Assembly (NCBI GenBank): GCA_028023455.1
Contig: JAQFVV010006352.1
Location: forward strand, 2,004,204-2,068,203
Source: Epiperipatus broadwayi
Lineage: Eukaryota; Onychophora; Udeonychophora; Euonychophora; Peripatidae
DNA: 64,000 bases
Reading direction: 5' to 3'
A program made the translations under genes and the position numbers. Of the stretch, positions 24,886 to 37,055 are shown piece after piece (within the stretch, counting starts at the first letter, position 1; every line of letters starts with the position of its first letter). A model generated the notes under the pieces. The model worked only from the letters and a program-made list of their open reading frames with translations. It had not been told where the DNA came from and searched no databases.

Positions 24886-27800
24886 TTAACCTGTGTTTAT
24901 TACTAATAATTGAATGCAATTGAAAAAAAATAAAGTTTAAAAAAAAATTCTAAAAACATATAATATTTAATGTTATATTATGGAAATAGTCCAACTTATA
25001 AGTATAACTACAAATTAGAGATTTATTGGACAAATACATACACTGACAATAGTGTTAAAAGAATATTTATTAAATAGTGTATACTTCTTTAATTATGTTG
25101 AATATTATATTGAAAAAACAAAAAAAAAATCAGTTCGATTTTTGTAAAAGTAATATAATAAGATTTTAATAAAAAAATTTGCCAATAATTTGGTTCATAA
25201 AATACATAAGACAATTTTTATTTCTTTTGAAAAAATGATTAATAATAAATAAAAACATAAATAATAAATGAAAATTTTACCAAAATAAATTAAATAGAAG
25301 CATGATAAAAATCTACATGTCAATATTGTAAATATTAATTTAGCATTTGAGCTTAAATTTTCTAAAATAAAATAAGTGTACACATTATATAATATTCTAT
25401 GCAAAAAATCTCAGAAATATAAAAGATTGTATTAAAATTACTAAATTTTCTGTTTATAATAAATTACCAGGATTGTGTAGCTTTAAAAAAATCTCTCTTT
25501 TATTTTTCCTCTATGTTTTTTGTTTGGTGGAAAGGTAAATTAAAATTTTATTTTTATAAAAGTGAAAACACAATCAAAAGGATAAAATTTAGTATATAAT
25601 AAAATGCAAACCTATTTTATATAAGAATAGATAAAATCTAAATTGAACTATTTACATAATAATTGTAGTAATTTTTTTTTAAAAAATATTTTAATGATGT
25701 ACAAAAAAAGTCAGCAAAACGCTCGTAATGGGAACATCCTGGAAACTTTTAAATGCATACAAATCTCATTATGACATTCAATCTTTTAAGAGATATACAT
25801 TAATTTATTTATTTCTTGGGTGAACTGAAATAAGTTATTTTTCTTTACAATTGAAAACTAAAAATATAAAATCTGACTTAAAGTCAAAATATTATGAGAA
25901 TGATGAAACATTTAGAATTTAATTAAATAAAAAATGTGTTCTTAATTAATACCACTGCTATATTTTGAATTATTTTTGCAAGTTATTTAGGTATAAAATC
26001 CAGTGTGTAAAAGCAAAAAAAAAAATAATTACAATTTATATTTTCAGTGTTATAGTTTAGAAAAAAAGTAAAAGTTTGTAAATAAATTTCATATTAAATA
26101 TTATAGCTTTTTAAGTAGAATTTTAATTTAATAAATTGATATATCATGAATTTATTTTGGATACAGGTTAAGTTTATAATAATTTCATAAAATTAAAATA
26201 AAATAATCTTGTTATAAACTTGACATTTGGAAAACTCTGCTTAGTATAAAATGTGGTAAATTTCCATTTTTCAAACATATATTTTATCAGTCCTGTAGTC
26301 AACAAATTGAGTTTGCGTTTTTTGCCCTTTACTGAGAGGTTTTGCGAACATTTTTTTTCATCCTTTAAAATTCACACTTTTTTTTTTATGTTTAATGTCA
26401 AAAAAAATCTGCAGATATCAGGAGCTGTGCTGATATGATTATTCTGTGCTGAGTGCTAAATGGAATTTATTTATGCAATTAATCATCTGTTATCATCGAT
26501 ACAAAGACTTTGTCGTCTGAAAGTGAAGAGTAAATTGTGATCAAGGGAAATAGATTTAATTGAATTTGGAAAGATCGGGGATTGCTAACATTAAAAAAGT
26601 TTTTCCTTCACCGTTTTAAATACAAAAGTTTTTTAAAAAATATATTTTGTTAAATAAAAATTACAGCGTTGAAGTTATTTTTACCACACATATAATATTT
26701 GTGTTTTTTCTTTATTAATTTAATTATCCATTAAAATATTTGTATTTAAAAATTGATTATTCTTATCCATTTTTTAATTATGTGCTCCTGTCATAAAAGT
26801 GTTTTCTGAAGTTTTATCACCTAAACATTTAATTGTATATTTTATTTATATCTAATTAATAATATTAACTTCTAATTTTTTACTTACTGAATGCATTCAG
26901 AATAAATTGTAATTCGACAACACATAGAATTATCATAACGTACATAATTCTACTTGTCAGTGTCTTGGTTAGAAAAAAAGCACAATTATTATTATTTACA
27001 CAGTATGCTTTCTACAATCTTTCTGCAATACCATTTCTAAATCAATTCATGCATTGCAGAAAAACATAATATAACTAACCACCACAAAAATTTTAAAGAG
27101 TGTCACATTTGAATCATGATTTATAAGTAATTTACCAATGTAATTTTAATCTTTCTCAGTTAGATGCTGTCCTTGTCATTATAAATTCTTGAAATCACTT
27201 GAAAACATTTTCTATTCATACATATCCTTACTACCATATTAATCATTTCAAATAATTAATATTTTTTATAGTTTAAAACAAAATTTAATGGTAGTGCACT
27301 GTTTTGGTATGGATTAAGATTTAAAACATACCTTACATATTTCATGTTGTAATTCATGCAAGCACTTTAAAATATTTGTAATGAATATCTAACTGTTGCT
27401 ATGGAACACATGTGGATTCAGAGACGGAATTGCAGACATCTTAGTAAAAGAACATTCAACAGTCATGTTTTTATTGGTCAACAGTGTATATGTTTTAAAA
27501 TTAAATAATTTTGCTAATTGAATTTAACTGCCCCATGCTAATTTTTTATGTCTTATGTTTCCCACTATTAAATATTTTTCTTTCTATTTATTAGATAAGA
27601 AATAACGTTTTTATACCATTTAAAAGATAATATAAGATCTGTCCTTGTAGGACTTCATATAGGAACCATTCTCTCTTTTTTCTTTTCTTAATATTATATA
27701 CCACACAGAATGATGATTTTATTATCAGTGTTAATTGGGTTTACTGGATTTATAAAATATGTTTGATACTGCAAATTATATGATTATTTATATGCTCTTA

Positions 27801-28093
27801 GTGTACCCATATGTTTAAAATCAGTAGTCTTAAATTTTAATCAGGATATTGATTATATAAAATACTGCTTCAAGCACTGATGTTTTAATAATATATGCAT
27901 ATATGTATTTTCAATTTTGTGAATATATATCCAATCTATTTTAGTTTTAACTAAGTGGTGATTGATTTATGTAAGTTATATCATTTTATTACAATATAAT
28001 CAGTGATAGTGATAATTATAGGTTTGAATATATATATATGAAAAACAAAAACAAGTTTTAATCACGTTAAAACCTGCTGACGCTTGTATTTAT

Positions 28094-28288
28094 GATCAAC
28101 ACATGGCGTTTTTACCAAAAACACGATCAAGCGTTTGTTTACATAAACGATCAAAGAGTCAGAATTAACTATCTCTTTCGTTTTAGCCCACTTTCAATGT
28201 GAAAGAGATAGTTAATTCTGATTCTTTGATCGTTTATGTAAACAAACGCTTGATCGTGTCTTTGGTAAAAACGCCATCTGTTGATCAT
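28094..28288. repeat. Foldback (MITE-like) repeat, near-perfect arms
   Basis: Arms 28094-28179 and 28201-28288 are almost exact reverse complements of about 86 bp, with a 21-bp loop (gttttagcccactttcaatgt). The high arm identity suggests recent origin or a hairpin held by conversion. TA tracts follow on the right, leading directly into unit A. Confidence 0.9.
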
Positions 28289-28318
28289 ATATATATATAT
28301 ATAACCATTACATATTGT

Positions 28319-28326
28319 AATGATTG

Positions 28327-28359
<33 letters not shown>
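28319..28359. repeat. (TA)n tract at the left end of unit A
   Basis: Pure alternating TA from about 28330 to 28358, ending exactly where the TGTGACC end of unit A begins. Confidence 0.9.
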
Positions 28360-28362
<3 letters not shown>

Positions 28363-31300
28363 GACCTTCTGGTTTGGCACCAGAAATAGTCATTATAGTA
28401 GTGTGGTAGTATATCAGTAATATCTGATATTATCCTCTTTAAAAAAAATGAAATAACGTGAAATTTTTAAAAAAAAATTATTTTGACTTAAAACTGTAAT
28501 TAAAAGTAAGTGTAGGTGTAATTAAAAGATTTCTTAAATGTTTAGTAGCTTATTTTAGGGTATAATCAATGATAGAATAGGGGGGGGTAGCTTGTTATAT
28601 GCATAATCAGTACAGTCTAAGTTGATGCTTACTTGTTTTATTTGTTCATAAAGCAGTATTCAGATTTGTTAGAATGATTTTCTAGTTCATTTGTTTTATA
28701 CATTTTAATTTATAGCATAAACAGTAAAATATGTTTCACTCATCATCATTCACATTGTCATTTCAGTCATATCAGTGTAATACCTATAGCATATTACTAC
28801 TGAATATTCATGCATTATCCAACTTCATTTTTCATTCATATGTTTCATTAAACCATTAAATATCCCACATCACATTCAAATATTTAATTTTATAAATAAC
28901 AGTATTAAAATCTAGCTTAATTACATTTTAAATAAATCAATGGATTATGGACAGGTAGATTATTTAATGACAAATACTGTAAAATATTTTATTTATTAAA
29001 ACAATTGTCATCAGTTTTATTCTACTGCTTTAAAAAATATTTAATTATTAGTTCAATATTTTTTTTTCCATTTATTTAAAAGACTAAATAATTTTTTTTA
29101 TCTCTATTTTTTTTTACTTTCACAAGTTTTGCATATATTAAGTAAGTTGCAGGGGGGAGGAGCCGATTGACGATCTTTTTCTGGTAATGTCAAATATCAT
29201 AAACGATTGGAAGAGAAAAATGTGATGTAGTTGTTATTAAAAAAATCTATAAAAAGGAATACTTATTACTTTTAAGGGGGCAATCATTAAAAAACTTTAA
29301 GAGGGCAATTATAGCTAACTAAGGACAACTATAACTAAGTTTTATTTAACAAAGTTTAATAGTGCAATTATTTTTCCTCTTCCAAAGTACGAGTTGAAAA
29401 TTTAAATATAGTATTTGTTTACGAAATGTGTACTTAAAACCACTAAAAGATACGTCAATTTTGCTCTCAGCTGATTGTTTAAATTTTCCCACCGTTATGC
29501 TAAAGTACATGTAAGTGTTATATTATATTATTCAAGATAAATTGTTATTATTTAAGGAAATGGGAATGCATGATAGAACTGTAAAATTATTTTATTTAAA
29601 TTTAAACTTAACAGGAAAGAATAGAAGAATGTTTGTTTATTTTCTAACAATTAATTTCTTAAGTTTTTATCATATCATGAATGGAATAACTACAACGTGC
29701 ATCGTTTATATGTGGAAAAGGTGTGAACTTTTATTGAACATTTTCAGAACTTTATTAAATAAATTTCATGCTAAGTATAAAAGAAAATTCAAAAATATAC
29801 ACAAGAATTATATAATTTTATCGATATATTCATTGGAATAGTAGATATTTATTTCTACTTTTACCTATTGAAGGAAATAAAGATTAAATGTGCAAATAAG
29901 TGGACTATTGATATTTACATGTTTTCCTAAAACTAATGAGAGAAATAAATTATAAAATGGATAAATTTATATGTCTTCACTTTGCTAAAGGCATTTTAAA
30001 TTCTATGAATGAAATATGAAATATTACTTTATACATCATCATGAAATGTGCATTGCCTAATTAATGTTTCATAATACCTAGCTCAACAGGAATTCATAGC
30101 AAACAGCTAGAACAATGAATATGTTATTTTAAATTAAAAGTAACATTTTTTTTATCTGCAGAAATGTGCTGTTTTGTGTCAGTGTTTATCTTTGTGCATT
30201 ATAATTATTTTCCTTATTTATTTGGAGACATGACAAGGAATGTCATGTAAAAACTATTCATAAACTTTTTGTTTCATTTGGAAGGAAGAAAAAGGAAGAG
30301 AACTTTATTTTATTTAATAGTGCTTAGATAGGTAGTATTAGTTAAAATATGTTTATTATATGTATTATTATATTTTGTTCTCCTAGAACTTCTCATAAAT
30401 GTACAGTATTAATGGAAGATATTGTACTGGTAATTTTTTTTTATTATTGCTATTATTTTAATATGAGGTTTGGTCATGGCATGTGTTAATAACCCACACG
30501 TATAATAAAACAAATGGAAGAATCCATTTATAGTTCAATAGGGGTGAATAATTATTTTAAAAAAAAGAGTTCATTATACTAAATCTTACCATATATATAT
30601 TTTTTTTATAAATTAGAAAACCATTATTTTCAATAATTATTTCATCTATAATATACAATTTTTATTAGTTATCTAGGTTCAATTTTACTACAGATTTGTG
30701 TCAATATCAATGCATTATAAAAAAATATTTTGTCTTGCTTTGTCCACAGTAATTATTATTTTATTCTCCAACCATTCTTCGAACATTACCAAGTCCTAAA
30801 TATTGTCAGATATGAGATATTTATTCTTTATTAATTCTAGCAGTAATAATTAATATTTTAACAGTAATTCTTTGCTTACTGCGATTTTAAATGGTCTGTA
30901 TATCATTATGCTTATACGTGTGTGTGTCCATTATTAAACTTATTTATAATTATATGTAATTGCAAGTAAAAATGATTTTAAATCAATCGGATTCGGAGGA
31001 AAAGGGAATGATCAATCATTTTGAAGGATTAGAAAGTTATTTAAGAGAGAATTATTATTTCTTTGTTATGCCTGAATGAAAAGTATTTTTGTGGCTATAT
31101 GCTATAAAGTTCACAATGTTTTATAATATTTTATGGGATTGAGTCAGTGTATTTGTTATTTGAATATTTAATATGGGTAGTTTGCCCAGTGTAGTGTAGT
31201 GTATGGGATAGAATAATCCCTTTCTTTTCCAGGTATGGTAGTATTTTGATAGGAGTGGATTGAGTCCTCCTTTTATATTTGATATGATGAATTAAATGTG

Positions 31301-33394
31301 TATGAAGCTAGATATGTTATCTCCCTGATTTTCATTTGGTGATGAGTTATTCCACCAGTTATTTAGTCTTAAAAATAGACTTGGGAGTTATTGTTGTATT
31401 TACCTGATTTGAATTATAGAAATCTTTTATCCCATGTGTATATTGGATGTTTTCCAGCTTATGCTATAGCCAAGTGTTTGATAGTTTATGGATAAAAAAG
31501 AAGAATAAAAGGAGAGTATAGTGTCTTATAAAACAGCTGTATTGTAGTTAATAAATAAAGATTGATTGGTCTTCACTTTCATCCATATTATGATTATATT
31601 GAAATATCATAAGCAAACCAATTAGATTGATTAACATTAATTATTTATTGTCTTTGACACACAGCATAATACAGATTCATGCATAAATTGTTAATTTTGA
31701 GATATAAAAAAATTCATTATTAATGTATAACTTTACTCATCATGTTAAAACATTTTGTAGTAATCATTTAGGCTTCATCTCATTGATTTTTATCATTTAA
31801 TCATAATTTGCATAAATAATCAAGCAAAGATAGGACATAGTTAATGAATACAATGATTTACTTTATTTTGGCAAAGCAGAACCTAGTTATTCAATAGAAT
31901 ACTTTACTTCAAAATTACAAAGAAAAATACATTTAATTAATAGAAGTATTTATTTTCTTTGGTAAGATAGTCCAATATTATTCCTAGTTTTAAATCCCCT
32001 TATTTTAATTTTAGTTAAGATACCTTTAAAGTAAAATGCAAAATCTTAATTTATTCAGTGTAATTAGAATATTAATCTATGTTGTTGTCATAAATTTTAA
32101 TTGGTAAATGAGTGTTATCAAGCAAAAATGCTGAATATAAGATAATTTGGTAATCAGTTACTAGAAGTGTAAGGTCATATTTTTTTTCATTTTTGTATAA
32201 GTCTATCAGAAATCACTGATAGCTAAAAAGCCATTTCTTTTATAGTAAATGATATGGATTTATTTAGCTCATTTAATGTTAAAAATAAAATGTTTTACCA
32301 ATCTATCAGAATGCTCTGATAAATGAAATGTAGTAGATGTAAAAAGTTAAGAGATTATGTTGTATTATTTATCCTTGTGTAAACTGTAACTAATGATACT
32401 AAATCCCTTTGAATTTGTGTTTATACCAATGAAAGAAAAGTAAATGTTTGTTTAACTATTTCTCTATTTGATCAATAAATATTTTGTTATTTAAATTTGT
32501 ATTTAGAGTTTCTTCTCTAGCATTCATTCATGTTTCACACTTCCACACATGCTCACACATTTATTTTATTTAATGTGATATAATTGCATTTTTATTTAAT
32601 TATAATAAATCTCTAGATATGATGATATTGATTTCCTTGATTCAAACACTATATGAGATGCCAATTATCTACTGATCATTTTAAAAGGGTTTTGTTATTT
32701 AATAATTGTTTAGATGATGAATTGAAATCAAAATGTGCCCGATTTCTTTCATTATCTAACTGCAAGTATTTAATTAGGGTATTGTTTGGTTTGTAATATT
32801 ATTTTCATAGTGTTAAGTAATAATATTGAGATATAGAAGTGTTAGATCAAGCCATACCATAAGTTAATTCCCTGAGATCTTCAATTTTAATTCAGATTAG
32901 ATAATAAATTCAGTTAATTAGATTAGATTAGTGAGTAATTAAAATTTTAGTAATGATAGGTTTAGTTTGAGTTTAGATCCAGTGAGTTATACATTACAAT
33001 TTCTAAAATATTATTTTTTTTTATTTTAGTTATTAGTTTAATTGTATAATATGGTAGAGGTTGTTCAGTGCATATGGATGATGGGAGGAGGTGAAATATA
33101 GAGTATAATTAGTTAATTTTAGCTGGTAGAATTTTACCAATTTAATTTTTGTTTAGCATAGAACTTGATAGATGTTTATTCCTATTAGTTATAATATTTT
33201 CTCCCACATCTAATGTACATTGTACACCTCATACACCTCTGTATCCCTCAACTGAGTTAGTTTAGGTGAAAACTTTAATTAAGAGCCTCATGAATAGATT
33301 TAGGATAAGGTTAGATTGATAATTTATTCTATGATCCATAGAATTGGTGCCCCCAGGTAATTGTTAGTGTTGGTGATAGGTGTGAGGGGTTACA
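28360..33394 (+). mobile_element. Unit A: 5.0-kb noncoding LTR-like element in a TA repeat
   Basis: It starts TGTGACC right after a (TA)n run and ends GGTTACA right before another, so its ends form a short imperfect inverted repeat of the TG...CA type typical of LTRs. No gag, pol or transposase is visible over 5 kb; the longest open frame (29515-29841, 108 codons) has no recognised domain. Near its right end is ATTGGTGCC. The A-rich block near 28440-28465 (aaaaaaaatgaaata) recurs at the same place in unit C. The likeliest reading is a very large solo LTR or a non-autonomous derivative; an unknown DNA element is the alternative. Confidence 0.5.
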
Positions 33395-33416
33395 ATATAT
33401 ATATATATATATATAT
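33395..33416. repeat. (TA)n tract at the right end of unit A
   Basis: Short alternating TA run that directly follows GGTTACA. Confidence 0.85.
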
Positions 33417-33545
33417 TATAGTTGATGTTTTTATGATTGAATGATGTAGATAAATTATTTTTTGGTTAAACTATGTATTATTTTCCATTAGATACCGATA
33501 TTTCAATGAACTAGCATCTGCCATTGTCAAGGTTAACTTTTGAAA
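33417..33545 (+). repeat. Single arm of the 2820-3040 foldback family
   Basis: The stretch matches the left arm at 2815-2930 in order: ttttatgattgaatgatgta, the tattattttccatta block, ccgatatttcaatgaactag and caaggttaactttt. The second arm is missing. Confidence 0.75.
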
Positions 33546-33668
33546 TAAAATCATTAGATCTCAAACAGTAATGAAACTGAGTGTGATATCAGAAATGAGA
33601 TTCAGCTTAAAATAGTTTAGTATTCAAAATGTGTTATATATATATATATATATATATATTTGTAATTA

Positions 33669-33669
33669 C

Positions 33670-33723
<54 letters not shown>

Positions 33724-33724
33724 C
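33669..33724. repeat. (AAT)n microsatellite
   Basis: About 18 trinucleotide units, following a TA run at 33634-33660. Confidence 0.95.
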
Positions 33725-33763
33725 ACATGACCACATCTCCAATACTAGCACATAATTGTTTAT

Positions 33764-33954
33764 AAACAAAGCAAAAAAAAACTCCATATATAGTGCCACC
33801 TGTGCTAAACAGAGTAATCAATGGATGCCAGAAGGTTTGTGCATAAAATCCGTATCTAATGCCTACTCATCCAATATCCCCAGACTAGTTTCCATTGATT
33901 ACTCTGTTTAGCACAGGTGGCACTACTATATGGAGTTTTGCTTTGCTTTGTTTA
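33764..33954. repeat. Foldback repeat flanked by AAT microsatellites
   Basis: Arms 33764-33824 and about 33891-33953 are near-perfect reverse complements; landmarks are gtgccacctgtgctaaacag and ctgtttagcacaggtggcac. The right tip runs straight into the next AAT/ATG array, and the left tip lies about 40 bp from the AAT array before it. Confidence 0.85.
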
Positions 33955-34032
33955 ATAATAATAATAATAATAATGATGATGATGATGATAATAATAATAA
34001 TAATAATAATAATGATGATGATAATGATGATT

Positions 34033-34125
<93 letters not shown>
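33955..34125. repeat. Compound (AAT)n/(ATG)n microsatellite
   Basis: AAT units, then a block of GAT/ATG units at about 34011-34078, then AAT units again. Long Ile, Met or Asn frames over it are repeat artefacts. Confidence 0.95.
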
Positions 34126-34126
<1 letters not shown>

Positions 34127-34129
34127 GTA

Positions 34130-34270
34130 AAAAAAATATAAACAATTCATAAATTCACAGAAGTACTTTTGCTTTGTTTTCTTTTTTGAATTTTAATGGC
34201 AGTTGAGGCAGGTTCAAGAAATTAACCGAAAGTATTTCTGCGAATTTATGAATTGTTTATAATAGTTTTT
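34130..34270. repeat. Short foldback repeat beside trinucleotide repeats
   Basis: The left arm aaacaattcataaattc (about 34140) pairs with gaatttatgaattgttt (about 34242). The adjoining caga/agtactttt block pairs with aaagtatttctg. A related copy is at 54395-54565. Confidence 0.75.
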
Positions 34271-34334
34271 TTACCGTTATTATTATTTTTATTTTAATTA
34301 CAATTTGTTTTAATTAACAGACATTATATATATA

Positions 34335-34549
34335 TGTCATATTATTATTATTATTTGCAGGATATTCCGTGTAGTGAAATAGCTAAATGCTGCCATTTCA
34401 GTACAATATCAAGTACCTTCTTCAGAGTGTCCTCTTTTTCTTTATGATTTGAGAAAGAGGATGGTCCTTGATATTGTACTGAAACATCTGCATTTAGCTA
34501 TTTCACTACATGGAATATCCAGCAAATAATAATAATAATAATATGACAT
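34335..34549. repeat. Foldback repeat whose arms include a trinucleotide array
   Basis: Arms of about 100 bp (34335-34437 and 34443-34549) match as reverse complements from atgtcatattattatt on the left to aataatatgacat on the right, with ttgcaggatattccgtgtag against catggaatatcc further in. The ATT/AAT repeats lie inside the arms, not only outside them. Confidence 0.88.
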
Positions 34550-34589
34550 CTTTTATCCGTGAAAATATTAGAATTTATATTTTGTGTCT

Positions 34590-34596
<7 letters not shown>

Positions 34597-34683
<87 letters not shown>
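34597..34683. repeat. (TA)n microsatellite
   Basis: About 43 TA units. Its flanks are inverted: tgtgtcttgtttatata on the left and tataaacaagacacaa on the right, so it is also the core of a palindrome. Confidence 0.95.
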
Positions 34684-34687
<4 letters not shown>

Positions 34688-35856
34688 AAGACACAAAATG
34701 TGTAACTTGCTTTTAAGCTTGTATTAAAATGTTCACTAGCTGGAGCTTAGTGCAGAAAGAAAAAGAATTCAAAATCTCTATCGCAAAATCTTCATCCTCA
34801 GACACATATTTTTAATTGTTTGGCACTATGTAAGTCATAATGTCTAATTAAAAGGCAACATGCTAGACTCTTGTTTCTATTATATATAAGATTATGATGG
34901 TCAATACATCAGAAATATAAATTCTTAGATGGTATCTTAATTACTACTTTAGCAGAATTAATATACATAATGTATTATGAAGTATGTGACTTTAATAATT
35001 ATTAATTATCTCTTATAAACTATAAATTAAAATTAATTGGAAGAATGTCTAAATTGAAATGTCTTAATTGAAATTTATGAATTGAAATGAGAACTAGTAA
35101 TAAAAAAAAGAAATAAATTTATTTACCTAAATATAATTGATTTAATACAAAAACATTAAATAATATTAAATAAATACATTAATAATTAATTCATCATTTA
35201 GAATATGCATAATTTATAATATAACCAACCCATGCTTTCTATTAGTTTGAGTAAAAATTGATAAGATAATTGTTTATATTAATTATAATAATGGGGGTTA
35301 AGAATATATCATAACCAAACACATATGTTTTTACTAAAGAACAAAGTCTTGCATATCAATTTAAACTTTTTAATCATTTATCACTTAAGTTGTTTTTTGT
35401 ATATAATATAGAACTTATAAATATGTTATTTATAAAGTTGGGCAGATATATTGTTATAAAATTAAAAATATTCATTTGTCAAATATATTTTATTGCAAAT
35501 TAAAATCTTCTCCCTGATATGCTATAAATGCAATAAATAATACAGAAGAAATCTGTAAACAATTATTGTACATATATTAAAATATTATAAAAATAATTAA
35601 TTGACTATTAATTGATATTAACTTGATATTGCGATATCAGTTACAATTCAGTACCAAACTTTTATAAGTTTTGGTAATTGAAATATATCTTCTCCACATT
35701 CAACATTATACTTGATTTATTTGATATAAAAACAAAATTAATATTCAGCAATAACTTAATATAATTAAAATATAGTTTAGTTTTTTTCTATGATAAAAAT
35801 TAAAAATTTACTTTAGTTTAATTAAAATATAATACATTTATGAAGTTTTATATTTG

Positions 35857-36017
<161 letters not shown>

Positions 36018-36973
36018 TGAAATCAACTATTTAATTTATTTATATATCATTTAAAATAAAATATTTTTTTTTAAATTAGCATTTGTAAATAAATAAAATA
36101 GTTAAAACATTTTTAACCCTCATTGTTATATTTTTTTATTGTGTACATTGCATTTTATCTGATGTTCTTCAATCTTCAGGCCCAAGTTTCTTTAAAAGTA
36201 TTTAAATTATCAATTAACAAGTAGAATTCTCGTGCAATTTTTCAGTTCTTTTTCAATTATATTAAAGGTTATTCATTTGTAATTTACTAAATGAATGAGG
36301 TCCAGAAAACGTTTTGATTATTCTCTAATTTCTTTTAAATACTGCTAATGAAAAAAAAAGGAGAGATTCATTATCCCCTATTTACCATTGTTAACCCACT
36401 ATAAAGTTGAAGATGGCAAGATAAATAAAATATTTTGAATCTCTCATAAAAAAAAAGAATCCAAATTGATTGCTAATTTTTTTGTTTTCTTCAGTGTTCT
36501 ATATTGCACATAATTTTATTTAAATTGATTGTTAGTAATGCTAGACAATATTATTTAATATATTAATTTTTTACATGATATTAAATTTCAAAACAATAAG
36601 AATTAATTAATTAGACTTAAGTTTACTATTATTATTAATAACCATTATTTGCTTGTAATAATTTTATTAGTGAATTAGTAATATTATAAATACATAAAAC
36701 TGCTAATATAAATAAAGGTATGAAATGATTGGTGTGTGTGTACATGCACTGATATATTATCACATATACCTGCATTTGTTTAACAATCACTATGATCTTA
36801 TGTTGAGAACTAATCTTGTGTTCTTTTATTGTTTGAATTTTTCTAAGCTGTTTTTACTCAAGAGATTAATAAACTAATATAACGATTTTTTTAGTGATTT
36901 TTGTTTTATATATTTTTTTAAGTTAATAATTATTTATTTACTTCATTAATATATTAGACTAAAGCTATCTTTC

Positions 36974-36977
<4 letters not shown>

Positions 36978-37052
<75 letters not shown>
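36978..37052. repeat. (TA)n tract at the left end of unit B
   Basis: Alternating TA with one TTA interruption, ending where the TGTGCCC end of unit B begins. Confidence 0.92.
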
Positions 37053-37055
<3 letters not shown>

